A DNA stretch of 6,537 bases. Source: an uncultured beta proteobacterium (GTDB lineage: Bacteria > Pseudomonadota > Gammaproteobacteria > Burkholderiales > Rhodocyclaceae). The stretch is from the NCBI GenBank assembly GCA_903930395.1, contig CAIYYE010000027.1, positions 1 to 6,537 on the forward strand, in the 5' to 3' direction. The number at the start of each line of letters is the position of its first letter. The first letter of the stretch is position 1. The notes beneath the pieces are model-generated. The model saw only the letters and a program-made list of their open reading frames with translations, was not told the DNA's origin and ran no database searches. Shown here piece after piece: positions 1 to 6,131 of the stretch. The position numbers and the translations under genes are program-made.

Positions 1-456
1 GACTGGGCGATCAAGGACGACGACGGGTACTTCACGATTCTGGGCCGCACCGACGACGTCATCAACGTCGCCGGTCACCGACAGGGCACCCGTGAAATCG
101 AGGAAGCCATCCAGAACCACCCGGCGATTGCCGAAGTGGCCGTGGTCGGTGTCGAAGACAAGCTCAAGGGCCAGGTACCGATGGCTTTCGCCGTCGTCAA
201 GGATGCTTCCAAGGTTGCTACGCCAGAGCTGGTCAAGGCGCTGGAGAAGGAAGTCTTTGGCACGGTCGACAGCATTCTCGGCGCCATTGGCCGCCCGGCC
301 CGCGTGCACTTCGTGACTGGCCTGCCCAAGACCCGTTCCGGCAAGATGCTGCGCCGTTCGCTGCAGGCACTGGCCGAAGGCCGCGATCCGGGCGATCTGA
401 CGACCATCGACGATCCGTCCACGCTGGAGCAGATCAAGAACGCGCTGGCCAGCTAA
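1..456 (+). CDS. prpE: Propionyl-CoA synthetase, C-terminal part (5' end outside window)
   Basis: This is the last 151 codons of an acyl-adenylate-forming ligase that makes propionyl-CoA from propionate, ATP and CoA in the cytoplasm, usually feeding the methylcitrate cycle. Frame 1 is open from base 1 to TAA at 454-456. The C-terminal AMP-binding subdomain is visible: the hinge motif GRTDDVINVAGH, then REIEEAI, and the A10 motif LPKTRSGKMLRR. The lysine of SGK (343-345) is the residue that completes adenylation and that is acetylated in Acs/PrpE enzymes. The tail GRDPGDLTTIDDPSTLEQI matches PrpE rather than plain acetyl-CoA synthetase, as I recall the family. PrpE is about 630 residues, so roughly three quarters is missing. 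One oddity is that the normally conserved HRLGT reads HRQGT here (CAG at 82-84). The gene ends at its own terminator, so it is a separate unit from ppx. Confidence 0.9.
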   Translation, partial: DWAIKDDDGYFTILGRTDDVINVAGHRQGTREIEEAIQNHPAIAEVAVVGVEDKLKGQVPMAFAVVKDASKVATPELVKALEKEVFGTVDSILGAIGRPARVHFVTGLPKTRSGKMLRRSLQALAEGRDPGDLTTIDDPSTLEQIKNALAS

Positions 457-474
457 GCGGTCCTGTCGTTCGCC

Positions 475-507
475 AAAGCCCGCCGATGCAAGTCGGCGGG
501 CTTTTTA
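475..507 (+). terminator. Rho-independent terminator after prpE
   Basis: A perfect 10-bp stem, AGCCCGCCGA (477-486) with TCGGCGGGCT (493-502), closes a 6-nt loop TGCAAG. Two extra A-T pairs (A475-A476 with T503-T504) extend the stem into the T-run TTTTTATT. It starts 18 bases after the prpE stop codon. The GC-rich stem plus U-tract is the standard intrinsic terminator form, and it separates prpE from ppx transcription. Confidence 0.92.
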
Positions 508-541
508 TTGCATGGCGGAAATAATGGGGTTCGGGGGCGAG

Positions 542-550
542 TGGTAGAAT
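542..550 (+). promoter_or_regulatory. Candidate extended -10 promoter for the ppx-transporter operon
   Basis: TGGTAGAAT contains a good -10 hexamer TAGAAT (545-550) preceded by the extended -10 dinucleotide TG one base upstream. No convincing -35 is present at 16-18 bp spacing (the sequence there is TAATGG-like), which fits an extended -10 promoter. Transcription would start near 557, giving a leader of about 29 nt before the ppx ATG at 586. It lies directly after the prpE terminator, where a new promoter is needed. This is inferred from sequence only. Confidence 0.55.
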
Positions 551-585
551 GCCGGCCAGTTCAAGCATCCTGTGCATTGCAAAAA

Positions 586-2088
586 ATGATTTACGAAACC
601 GTCGCCGCCGTCGATCTGGGCTCCAACAGCTTCCGTCTGCAGGTCGGGCGCGTGGTCGACAACCAGATTTATACGCTGGACTCCATGAAGGAGCCGGTAC
701 GCCTGGCGTCCGGCCTGCTACCGGACAAGCACCTTGATGGCCCGGCCCAGGAACGCGCGCTCGATGCCTTGCGCCGTTTTGGCGAAAGACTGGGCGGCCT
801 GGACAAGGGTGCAGTGCGCGCCGTGGCGACCAATACCTTGCGCGTTGCCAAGAACGCTTTTGAGTTCCTGCCCAAGGCCGAGGAAGCGCTCGGCTTTCCC
901 ATCGAGGTCATTGCCGGTCGCGAAGAAGCCCGGCTGATCTACATCGGCGCCTCGCACTCCTTGCCCTCGGCGGCCCACAAGCGTCTGGTCATCGACATTG
1001 GCGGTGGCTCGACTGAATTCATCATCGGCAAACGGCACGAGCCGCAGCTCATGGAATCGCTGTACATGGGCTGCGTCAGCTACACGCTGCGCTTTTTTCC
1101 GGATCGCCGTATCGACCGCAAGCGCCTGCGCGAGGCGCAGGTCGCGGCGGCCAAGGAAATCGAGCTGATCGCCGCCGATTACCAGCGTCTGGGCTGGAAG
1201 GAAGCCATCGGTTCATCCGGTTCAGCCCGGGCGATTGCCGATGTGCTGGAACTCAACGGCCTCAATCCCAACGGCGAAAGCGGCATCACGCGGGTCGGGC
1301 TGGAGACGCTGTGCAACCTGCTCGTCAAGGCCGGTTCGGCCGAAGCGCTCGACCTGCCGGGTGTCAAGGGTGACCGTCTGCCGGTGTTTCCGGGCGGCGT
1401 GGCCATCATGTCGGCGATTTTCGAAGAACTCGATATCGAGCGCATGACCTATGCCGAAGGTGCCTTGCGACTGGGTGTGCTCTACGATCTGCTCGGTCGC
1501 TTCCATCAGCACGATATGCGTGATTCGACCGTGGCCCAGTTCCGGCGTCGCTATCAGGTCGAAGGCGACCAGGTCGAGCGGGTCGAAGCCAGTGCGCTGT
1601 CGGCGCTCACCCAACTGTCGGGTGGGGCGCCGAGCGAGGCGGATGTGCAGTTCCTGTCCTGGGCCTGCCGGGTCCATGAAATTGGCATTTCCGTCGCGCA
1701 CAACGCTTATCACAAGCACGGTGCTTACATCCTGACCTATGCCGACATGCCCGGATTCTCCAAGAAGGATCAGGCACGACTGGCCATGCTGGTACTCGGC
1801 CATCGCGGCAAGCTCGAAAAGCTGGGGGCGATTCCGGCCCATGACAGCGCCTGGGATCTCATTTTCTGCCTGCGTCTGGCCGTGCTCTTGCACCGCACGC
1901 GCGATGATCGGGCGATTCCGGCCTGGCGGGCGAGTCGTAGCGAAAACGGTTTCATCATCGAATTGCCAGCCGACTGGCTGGCCGCCAATCCATGGACGGC
2001 GGCGGCTTTTGGTGAAGAAGCCACCGTCTGGAAACAACTCGGACGCGAATACACGCTCCGCTCAAAGTCCACGAGGAAAATCGCGTGA
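586..2088 (+). CDS. ppx: Exopolyphosphatase, Ppx/GppA family
   Basis: This 500-residue cytoplasmic enzyme is predicted to release phosphate processively from the ends of inorganic polyphosphate; related proteins can hydrolyse pppGpp. The ASKHA-fold phosphate-binding motifs are present: DLGSNSFR (10-17), GREEARL (111-117, holding the proposed catalytic glutamate), DIGGGSTEF (137-145) and GSSGSAR (209-215). The C-terminal half carries the HD-like helical domain with HEIGISVAHNAYHKHGAYI (364-382) and GHRGK (405-409), which marks long Ppx rather than short two-domain forms. E. coli Ppx is 513 residues, so this one looks full length. The frame is open upstream to 508, but homology begins at the ATG at 586 (MIYETVAAVDLG). 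No Shine-Dalgarno sequence precedes it, only an A-run. Its TGA overlaps the GTG start of the next gene by 4 nt, suggesting translational coupling. GppA activity cannot be excluded, but the length favours Ppx. Confidence 0.92.
   Translation: MIYETVAAVDLGSNSFRLQVGRVVDNQIYTLDSMKEPVRLASGLLPDKHLDGPAQERALDALRRFGERLGGLDKGAVRAVATNTLRVAKNAFEFLPKAEEALGFPIEVIAGREEARLIYIGASHSLPSAAHKRLVIDIGGGSTEFIIGKRHEPQLMESLYMGCVSYTLRFFPDRRIDRKRLREAQVAAAKEIELIAADYQRLGWKEAIGSSGSARAIADVLELNGLNPNGESGITRVGLETLCNLLVKAGSAEALDLPGVKGDRLPVFPGGVAIMSAIFEELDIERMTYAEGALRLGVLYDLLGRFHQHDMRDSTVAQFRRRYQVEGDQVERVEASALSALTQLSGGAPSEADVQFLSWACRVHEIGISVAHNAYHKHGAYILTYADMPGFSKKDQARLAMLVLGHRGKLEKLGAIPAHDSAWDLIFCLRLAVLLHRTRDDRAIPAWRASRSENGFIIELPADWLAANPWTAAAFGEEATVWKQLGREYTLRSKSTRKIA
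2073..2077 (+). promoter_or_regulatory. Ribosome binding site for mlaE inside the ppx end
   Basis: GAGGA lies inside the last codons of ppx, 7 nt before the GTG at 2085. It supports GTG as the true start of the STAS-permease gene and so supports the 4-nt overlap with ppx. Confidence 0.7.
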
Positions 2089-3191
2089 GCGACTCCCCGA
2101 GCTTGCAGGTCGAGCCGGGGAGGGTGGTACTGTCCGGTTGCTGGACACTGGCTGAAATGCTGCCGCAACTGCCGGTTTTGCAGGCTCGCCTGGCGACCTG
2201 CCCGGCGGGCGTCGAGCATTGGGACCTGGCCGCCGTGACGCGCCTGGATAGCGCTGCTGCCGTGCTGCTCTGGCGTTCGTGGGGTGGTGCCTGGCCAAGT
2301 GCCCTGGTAATCAGCGATCTGCATCGGCAAGCCCTGCTCCGGGTAGCCGGGTTGCCGCAAGAGCTCCACGAGCCAGCCAGGCCCAGGGTGCCCTTCCCTG
2401 AAATGATCGGTGCGCTGGTTCTCAAGGCGGGTGGCAACCTGCGCGGGATGGTCGCCCTGTTTGGCCAGTTGCTGCTCGATCTGGCCTATCTCGCCCGTCA
2501 TCCGCAGGATGTGCCGTGGAAGGAATGTACGGCCAACGTTTACAAGGCGGGGGCGCAGGCGCTGGCGGTTACGGCCATGGTCGGCTTCCTGATCGGCGTA
2601 ACAATCAGCTATCTCTCGGCACTGCAATTGAAGAGCTTTGGTGCCGACCTTTTCATCGTCAATATTCTCGGCATCTCGATCATTCGTGAACTGGGGCCGG
2701 TGCTCGTTGCCGTGCTGGTGGCCGGGCGATCCGGTTCGGCCATGACGGCGCAGATCGGCGTGATGCGGGTGACCGAAGAAATCGATGTGCTATCGACGAT
2801 GGGCATATCGCGCAGTATCCGTGTGGTTTTGCCGAAGATTATCGGTTTGACGGTGGCCATGCCCCTGCTCGTGCTGTGGACTTCGGCGGTGGCGCTTTTC
2901 GGTGGCATGCTCGCCGCGCTGCTCCAGCTTGATCTGTCCCTGATCTATTTTCTCGACAATCTGCCGCGCGCCGTGCCGGTGGCCAATCTGATCATCGGTT
3001 TGAGCAAGGGCGTTGTTTTCGGCTTTGTCATCGCCATCGTTGCCTGTCACTTTGGTCTGCACGTCAAACCGAATACCGAAAGTCTTTCGGCCAACACGAC
3101 CAGCGCCGTGGTGACGGCGATTACCACGGTCATACTGTTCGATGCCATTTTCGCCGTCTTTACCCGGCAGATCGGTGTGCCGCAACTATGA
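2085..3191 (+). CDS. mlaE: MlaE-type lipid ABC transporter permease with fused N-terminal STAS domain
   Basis: This is a 368-residue inner-membrane permease of the MCE/Mla lipid transport class. Residues about 7-105 look like an MlaB-type STAS domain: the beta-strand and loop WDLAAVTRLDSAAAVLLW (46-63) matches the STAS core, with D55-S56 at the position of the Asp-Thr pair in E. coli MlaB. The permease domain follows: an amphipathic helix from about 122 (MVALFGQLLLDLAYLARHP), a first membrane segment about 159-178, the family signature GRSGSAMTAQIG (214-225) continuing to TEEIDVL (230-236), then hydrophobic segments about 253-280, 309-327 and 341-361. E. coli MlaE is about 260 residues, so the extra length equals the fused domain. 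The start is GTG, overlapping the ppx stop (GTGA); the stop overlaps the mlaF ATG (ATGA). It should dimerise and pair with the downstream ATPase. Confidence 0.9.
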   Translation: MSDSPSLQVEPGRVVLSGCWTLAEMLPQLPVLQARLATCPAGVEHWDLAAVTRLDSAAAVLLWRSWGGAWPSALVISDLHRQALLRVAGLPQELHEPARPRVPFPEMIGALVLKAGGNLRGMVALFGQLLLDLAYLARHPQDVPWKECTANVYKAGAQALAVTAMVGFLIGVTISYLSALQLKSFGADLFIVNILGISIIRELGPVLVAVLVAGRSGSAMTAQIGVMRVTEEIDVLSTMGISRSIRVVLPKIIGLTVAMPLLVLWTSAVALFGGMLAALLQLDLSLIYFLDNLPRAVPVANLIIGLSKGVVFGFVIAIVACHFGLHVKPNTESLSANTTSAVVTAITTVILFDAIFAVFTRQIGVPQL

Positions 3192-3943
3192 GCCAGCCGC
3201 CGGTCATTGCCTTGGATGGCGTTTGTGCCAGCTATCGCGGCAAAGCGGTCCATCGTGATCTTTCCCTGCGGGTTGAAGCGGGCCAGATCGTCGGCTTGCT
3301 GGGAGGCTCGGGAAGCGGCAAAACCACGCTTTTGCGCGAAATCCTCGGCCTGCTACGCCCGGACTCCGGCAGCGTCCGACTTTTTGGTGTTGATCTCAAC
3401 GACCCGGATATCGAGACGCAGCGCAATCTGCGTCGCCGTCTCGGTATGTTGTTTCAACACGGTGCCCTGTTTTCGGCATTGTCGGTGTTCGACAACATTG
3501 CCTTCCCCTTGCGCGAGTTGCGCTGTCTGGATGCGGACTGGATACGCCGGCTGGTGCATCTCAAGCTGGCGATGGTCGGGCTGGAGGCCGATCACGGCAA
3601 ACTGATGCCGGCCGAGTTGTCAGGCGGCATGGTCAAGCGCGTCGCCCTGGCCCGCGCCCTGGCCCTGGAGCCTGAACTGTTGCTGCTCGATGAGCCGACG
3701 GCTGGTCTCGACCCCGACCGCAGCCAGAATTTCGTCGAACTCGTCGGCGATCTGCAGCGCGAACTCGGGCTGACAGTCGTCATGGTCACCCACGATCTCA
3801 ACACCCTGGCCGGGCTGGCGACCCATGTTGCCGTCCTGGCTGATCAGCACATCATCGCCTTTGGCCCGAAAGCCGAGGTAATGACCGTCGATCACCCCTT
3901 CGTCACCGGCTTTTTTGGCGCCGATCGCCGGAAACTGCTTTAA
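3188..3943 (+). CDS. mlaF: MlaF-type ABC transporter ATP-binding protein
   Basis: This 251-residue cytoplasmic ATPase should power the adjacent MlaE permease. All nucleotide-binding motifs are intact: Walker A GGSGSGKTT (39-47), Q-loop glutamine in LFQHGALF (Q90), signature LSGGMVKR (144-151), Walker B LLLLDEPTAGLDP (164-176, with catalytic E169) and switch histidine in VTHD (H202). The LSGGM form of the signature and the FQHGALF stretch are typical of MlaF/Ttg2A rather than of generic importers. The ATG overlaps the mlaE stop as ATGA and there is no strong ribosome binding site, so translation is probably coupled. Length is close to E. coli MlaF (about 270). The partner of MlaF in E. coli, the free STAS protein MlaB, is replaced here by the domain fused to MlaE. 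Confidence 0.93.
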   Translation: MSQPPVIALDGVCASYRGKAVHRDLSLRVEAGQIVGLLGGSGSGKTTLLREILGLLRPDSGSVRLFGVDLNDPDIETQRNLRRRLGMLFQHGALFSALSVFDNIAFPLRELRCLDADWIRRLVHLKLAMVGLEADHGKLMPAELSGGMVKRVALARALALEPELLLLDEPTAGLDPDRSQNFVELVGDLQRELGLTVVMVTHDLNTLAGLATHVAVLADQHIIAFGPKAEVMTVDHPFVTGFFGADRRKLL

Positions 3944-3951
3944 TCGCACTC

Positions 3952-4878
3952 ATGGAAAACAAGTCATACGCCTTCGCTGCCGGTCTGTTTGCCCTCCTCC
4001 TCGGGGCGGCGGCCTTGCTCGCCCTCTATTGGCTGAACGGCGGCGATGAATCGGAACATCAGTACATCGTCGTCACCAAGCAAAATATTGGCGGACTCAA
4101 TCCACAGGCCCAGGTGCGTTATCGCGGTATCCGGGTCGGCAAGGTCAGTGACATTCGTCTTGATCCCGAGGATTACAGCAATATCCTGATCACCATCTCG
4201 GTCAATGACGACGTGCCGCTGACCAAGGGGACGGTGGCCAAACTGAACTATCAGGGCGTCACCGGTCTGGCCCATATCCTCCTGCTCGAAACCGGCAAGG
4301 ACGGCGACGCGCTGGCGCCCAACGACGAACATCCGCCGCGTATCACGATGATTCCGTCCTTGCTCGAAGAACTCGGTGAGACCGGCATGGCGACACTCAA
4401 GCAGGCGCGCCAGATGATGATCAGCGCCAACGCCATCCTCGATGACGAAAACCGGACGCACCTCAAGGCGACCCTGATCAATCTCGAAGCGGCTTCCGGT
4501 CACATGAAGCCGGTCCTCGAAAACCTCAACACGACGCTGGTGCAGGTCAAGAAACTGCTCGATGACCGCAATATCCGCAACCTGTCGCAAGCGGCTGGCG
4601 AAGTTCAGCCCTTGCTCGCCGATACCCGTGTCCTGATCGGCAAGATGCAGGTGGCGACCGACAAGCTCGATGTCGCCATCGGCGATGCCTCGGCCGGCGG
4701 TACGGCGGCGTTGATGCCCCGCCTAAATGAACTGGCCACCGACTTCTCGCTCACCTCACGCCAATTGAGCCGCGTCCTTCGGGTGTTGGAAGACTCGCCG
4801 CAGGGACTGGTCTTCGGCGCACCCGCACTGGCGCCTGGTCCGGGCGAGGCGGGCTTTAGTCCGGTCGGGGAGAAATAG
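3952..4878 (+). CDS. mlaD: MlaD-type MCE-domain protein with extended C-terminal helical region
   Basis: This is the periplasmic, membrane-anchored substrate-binding ring subunit of an MCE lipid transporter, 308 residues long. One N-terminal membrane segment (8-28) is followed by a single MCE domain (about 37-115) with the family pattern GLNPQAQVRYRGIRVGKVSDI (48-68) and the pore-loop region NYQGVTGLAHILLLE (99-113). Residues about 130-285 are rich in heptad-like Leu/Ala/Lys/Glu and predicted helical, ending in a Pro/Gly-rich tail. E. coli MlaD is only 183 residues, so the extra helical part is large. MCE proteins form hexameric rings, and long C-terminal helices in PqiB and Mce-type proteins bundle into a channel; a similar needle is an inference here. 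The gene starts 8 bp after mlaF with a poor ribosome binding site. I see no further MCE repeat, which argues against PqiB or LetB themselves. Confidence 0.88.
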   Translation: MENKSYAFAAGLFALLLGAAALLALYWLNGGDESEHQYIVVTKQNIGGLNPQAQVRYRGIRVGKVSDIRLDPEDYSNILITISVNDDVPLTKGTVAKLNYQGVTGLAHILLLETGKDGDALAPNDEHPPRITMIPSLLEELGETGMATLKQARQMMISANAILDDENRTHLKATLINLEAASGHMKPVLENLNTTLVQVKKLLDDRNIRNLSQAAGEVQPLLADTRVLIGKMQVATDKLDVAIGDASAGGTAALMPRLNELATDFSLTSRQLSRVLRVLEDSPQGLVFGAPALAPGPGEAGFSPVGEK

Positions 4879-4879
4879 C

Positions 4880-5473
4880 ATGCGCTGGCTGCTGACCCTC
4901 TTCTTGTGCGCGCTGTTATCGGCCTGTTTCACCGGTGGCAAGCGCGGTGGCGATATTGCCCTGGCCGTCTATGATTTCGGTCCGGCTCCGGCCAGTCTGC
5001 TCGCCTCGCCACGTCGGCCCTCGCTGGCGCTGGAAGTCCGGGCGCCCTTGTGGTTCGATACCTTGGGCATCGACTATCGGCTGGCCTATGTCGATGCCGC
5101 CCGCCTGCGTGAATACGCGCGCGCGCGCTGGGCCGGTCCACCTGCCCAGATGATCCAGCAGCGCTTGATGCAGCAGCTCGATTATTCGGTTGCCGGACAG
5201 GGCCACAGCCCTTGTCTGCTCCGCCTCGAAATCACTGAATTCAGCCAGGTCTTCGCCACTCCGGAGCGCAGCGAAGGCGTCCTCAGGGGGCGGGCGATCC
5301 TGCTCGATCGCAGCCGTCGCCAGATCGCCCAGCTCGATCTGGACATCCGGAAAACAGCGGGCAGCCATGATGCGCGTGGCGGGGTGGCGGCCTTGTCGGC
5401 AACGGTCGAGCAATTGGCCGCCGATTTGCGGACCTGGGAACAGGGTCTGAACGCCGGCGCCTGCTCCGGCTAG
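4880..5473 (+). CDS. PqiC-like ABC-transport auxiliary lipoprotein
   Basis: This is a 197-residue predicted lipoprotein. The signal peptide has a basic start (MRW), a hydrophobic core and a lipobox LSAC with the lipidated cysteine at 16. Residue +2 is Phe, not Asp, so Lol sorting to the outer membrane is expected. The mature part fits the ABC_trans_aux family (PqiC/YmbA, formerly DUF330): a YDFGP start, WFDTLGIDYRLAYVD (58-72), the WAGPP motif (84-88) and EITEFSQVFATPERS. In E. coli, PqiC is an outer-membrane partner of the MCE protein PqiB. Here the gene follows mlaD by one base and has a good ribosome binding site, GGAG at 4869-4872. It probably gives the MCE channel an outer-membrane docking point. 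Its TAG shares a CTAG with the stop of the convergent regulator gene. Sequence identity in this family is low; the assignment rests on motifs and context. Confidence 0.85.
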   Translation: MRWLLTLFLCALLSACFTGGKRGGDIALAVYDFGPAPASLLASPRRPSLALEVRAPLWFDTLGIDYRLAYVDAARLREYARARWAGPPAQMIQQRLMQQLDYSVAGQGHSPCLLRLEITEFSQVFATPERSEGVLRGRAILLDRSRRQIAQLDLDIRKTAGSHDARGGVAALSATVEQLAADLRTWEQGLNAGACSG

Positions 5474-6093
5474 CTGGCAATGATGCGTTCGGCGATACGC
5501 TGTTTGAGATCGGCCAGATTGTCGTCGAACTGCGTGTAGTGCATCAGCGACAAGCCAAAGACGCAGGCATACAGCAACAGGCTGCGGCTTTTGGCTTCGG
5601 CGTCCGACATGCCGGCTGCGACGAACAGCTTGCGCGTACATTCGAGCCGATAGAGGTCGACCGATTCGACGATGGCTGCTGCCCGCGTATCATGGCGCGC
5701 CCAGTCACGCACGGCCAGTTCGATCGCCATGCCCTTGCGGTTCCGGCTGGCGCCATATACTTCAATGGCGTAGTGCAGCTGCTGGCTTTCGTTGCCGGCC
5801 GTGACCGAGGTGGTTTTTTCGATGTCGCGGATACGGCCGATTTTCCATTGTTCGAGCACGGCATCGAGCAGCGCCTGCCTGTCCTTGAAATGCCAGTAGA
5901 AACTGCCCTTGGTCACACCGCATCGCTTGGCCAGCACCTCGACGCGCAGGCCGGTAACCCCTTCGCGGGCGAGCACGTCGATCGCCTCGTCCACCCAGCG
6001 TTCCGGGTCGAGTTGGGTGCGCGCCACGGCGGCGCTCTTGCGAGGTTTGGCTGATGAGGATTTAATCAAGGGCTTGACAGGTTTGTTTTCCAT
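5470..6093 (-). CDS. TetR/AcrR-family transcriptional regulator
   Basis: This 207-residue DNA-binding repressor is divergent from etfB. A Lys/Ser/Pro-rich N-terminal tail (about 1-25) precedes the TetR_N domain at about 30-75: WVDEAIDVLAREGVTGL (33-49), then the helix-turn-helix EVLAKRCGVTKGSFYWHF (52-69) and KDRQALLDAV. The rest is a helical ligand-binding and dimer domain with no residue pattern that tells me the ligand. Location next to etfB suggests an acyl-CoA or fatty-acid signal; betaproteobacterial regulators of this family (for example FadP) control such genes, but I cannot show orthology. The ATG at 6091-6093 lies in the outer arm of a palindromic operator and has no clear ribosome binding site. 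GTG at 6025-6027 (codon 23) is a possible alternative start that would keep the whole DNA-binding domain. The gene is convergent with the lipoprotein gene and overlaps it by 4 nt. Confidence 0.9.
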   Translation of the reverse strand: MENKPVKPLIKSSSAKPRKSAAVARTQLDPERWVDEAIDVLAREGVTGLRVEVLAKRCGVTKGSFYWHFKDRQALLDAVLEQWKIGRIRDIEKTTSVTAGNESQQLHYAIEVYGASRNRKGMAIELAVRDWARHDTRAAAIVESVDLYRLECTRKLFVAAGMSDAEAKSRSLLLYACVFGLSLMHYTQFDDNLADLKQRIAERIIAS

Positions 6094-6103
6094 ACGCTAC
6101 CGT
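6074..6103 (+). promoter_or_regulatory. Candidate promoter for etfB
   Basis: A perfect -35 TTGACA (6074-6079) lies inside the first codons of the tetR gene, read on the other strand. With an 18-bp spacer, the -10 would be TACCGT (6098-6103), which keeps only the T, A and final T of the consensus. Operator 1 (6091-6106) covers the spacer end and the -10, so a bound repressor would block it. Transcription would begin near 6110 and give a leader of about 97 nt. The weak -10 makes this a moderate call. Confidence 0.45.
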
Positions 6104-6106
6104 ATG
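6091..6106. promoter_or_regulatory. Operator 1: perfect palindrome, probable TetR-protein site
   Basis: CATACG-CTAC-CGTATG has perfect 6-bp arms around a 4-bp centre. It shares the core CCATACG..AC.GTATG with operator 2, and the two centres are 22 bp apart, about two helical turns. Short palindromes of this size next to a TetR gene are typical self-regulatory operators. The left arm contains the start codon of the regulator gene. Confidence 0.75.
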
Positions 6107-6111
6107 CTTTT

Positions 6112-6129
6112 CCATACGACACAGTATGG
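6112..6129. promoter_or_regulatory. Operator 2: second palindrome, probable TetR-protein site
   Basis: CCATAC-GACACA-GTATGG has perfect 6-bp arms around a 6-bp centre and the same half-site sequence as operator 1. It covers the predicted start point of the regulator transcript (near 6125) and lies just downstream of the predicted etfB start point, so occupancy could block both directions. Confidence 0.75.
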
Positions 6130-6131
6130 TC

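Noticed and set aside
1222..2037. Long open frame on the minus strand inside ppx (271 codons)
   Set aside because: It is antisense to a full-length, motif-complete ppx in GC-rich DNA where long shadow frames are common; its translation shows no recognisable domain and it has no ribosome binding site context.
1770..2627. Minus-strand open frame spanning the ppx/mlaE junction (285 codons)
   Set aside because: It runs antisense across two well-supported genes, has low-complexity, Arg/Gln/Pro-rich composition and no family resemblance.
3964..4590. Minus-strand open frame inside mlaD (208 codons)
   Set aside because: It is a shadow of the MCE gene: mirrored codon bias and no recognisable domain.
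5116..5128. Alternating CG run (13 bases), possible Z-DNA or slippage tract
   Set aside because: It is short and fully explained by codons for Tyr-Ala-Arg-Ala-Arg-Trp in the lipoprotein gene.
5454..5470. GCCGG...CCGGC inverted repeat near the end of the lipoprotein gene as a terminator
   Set aside because: The arms are only 5 bp and no T-run follows on either strand.
5539..6054. Plus-strand open frame opposite the TetR gene (171 codons)
   Set aside because: The minus strand encodes an intact helix-turn-helix regulator; the plus-strand frame has no recognisable family and no start context.
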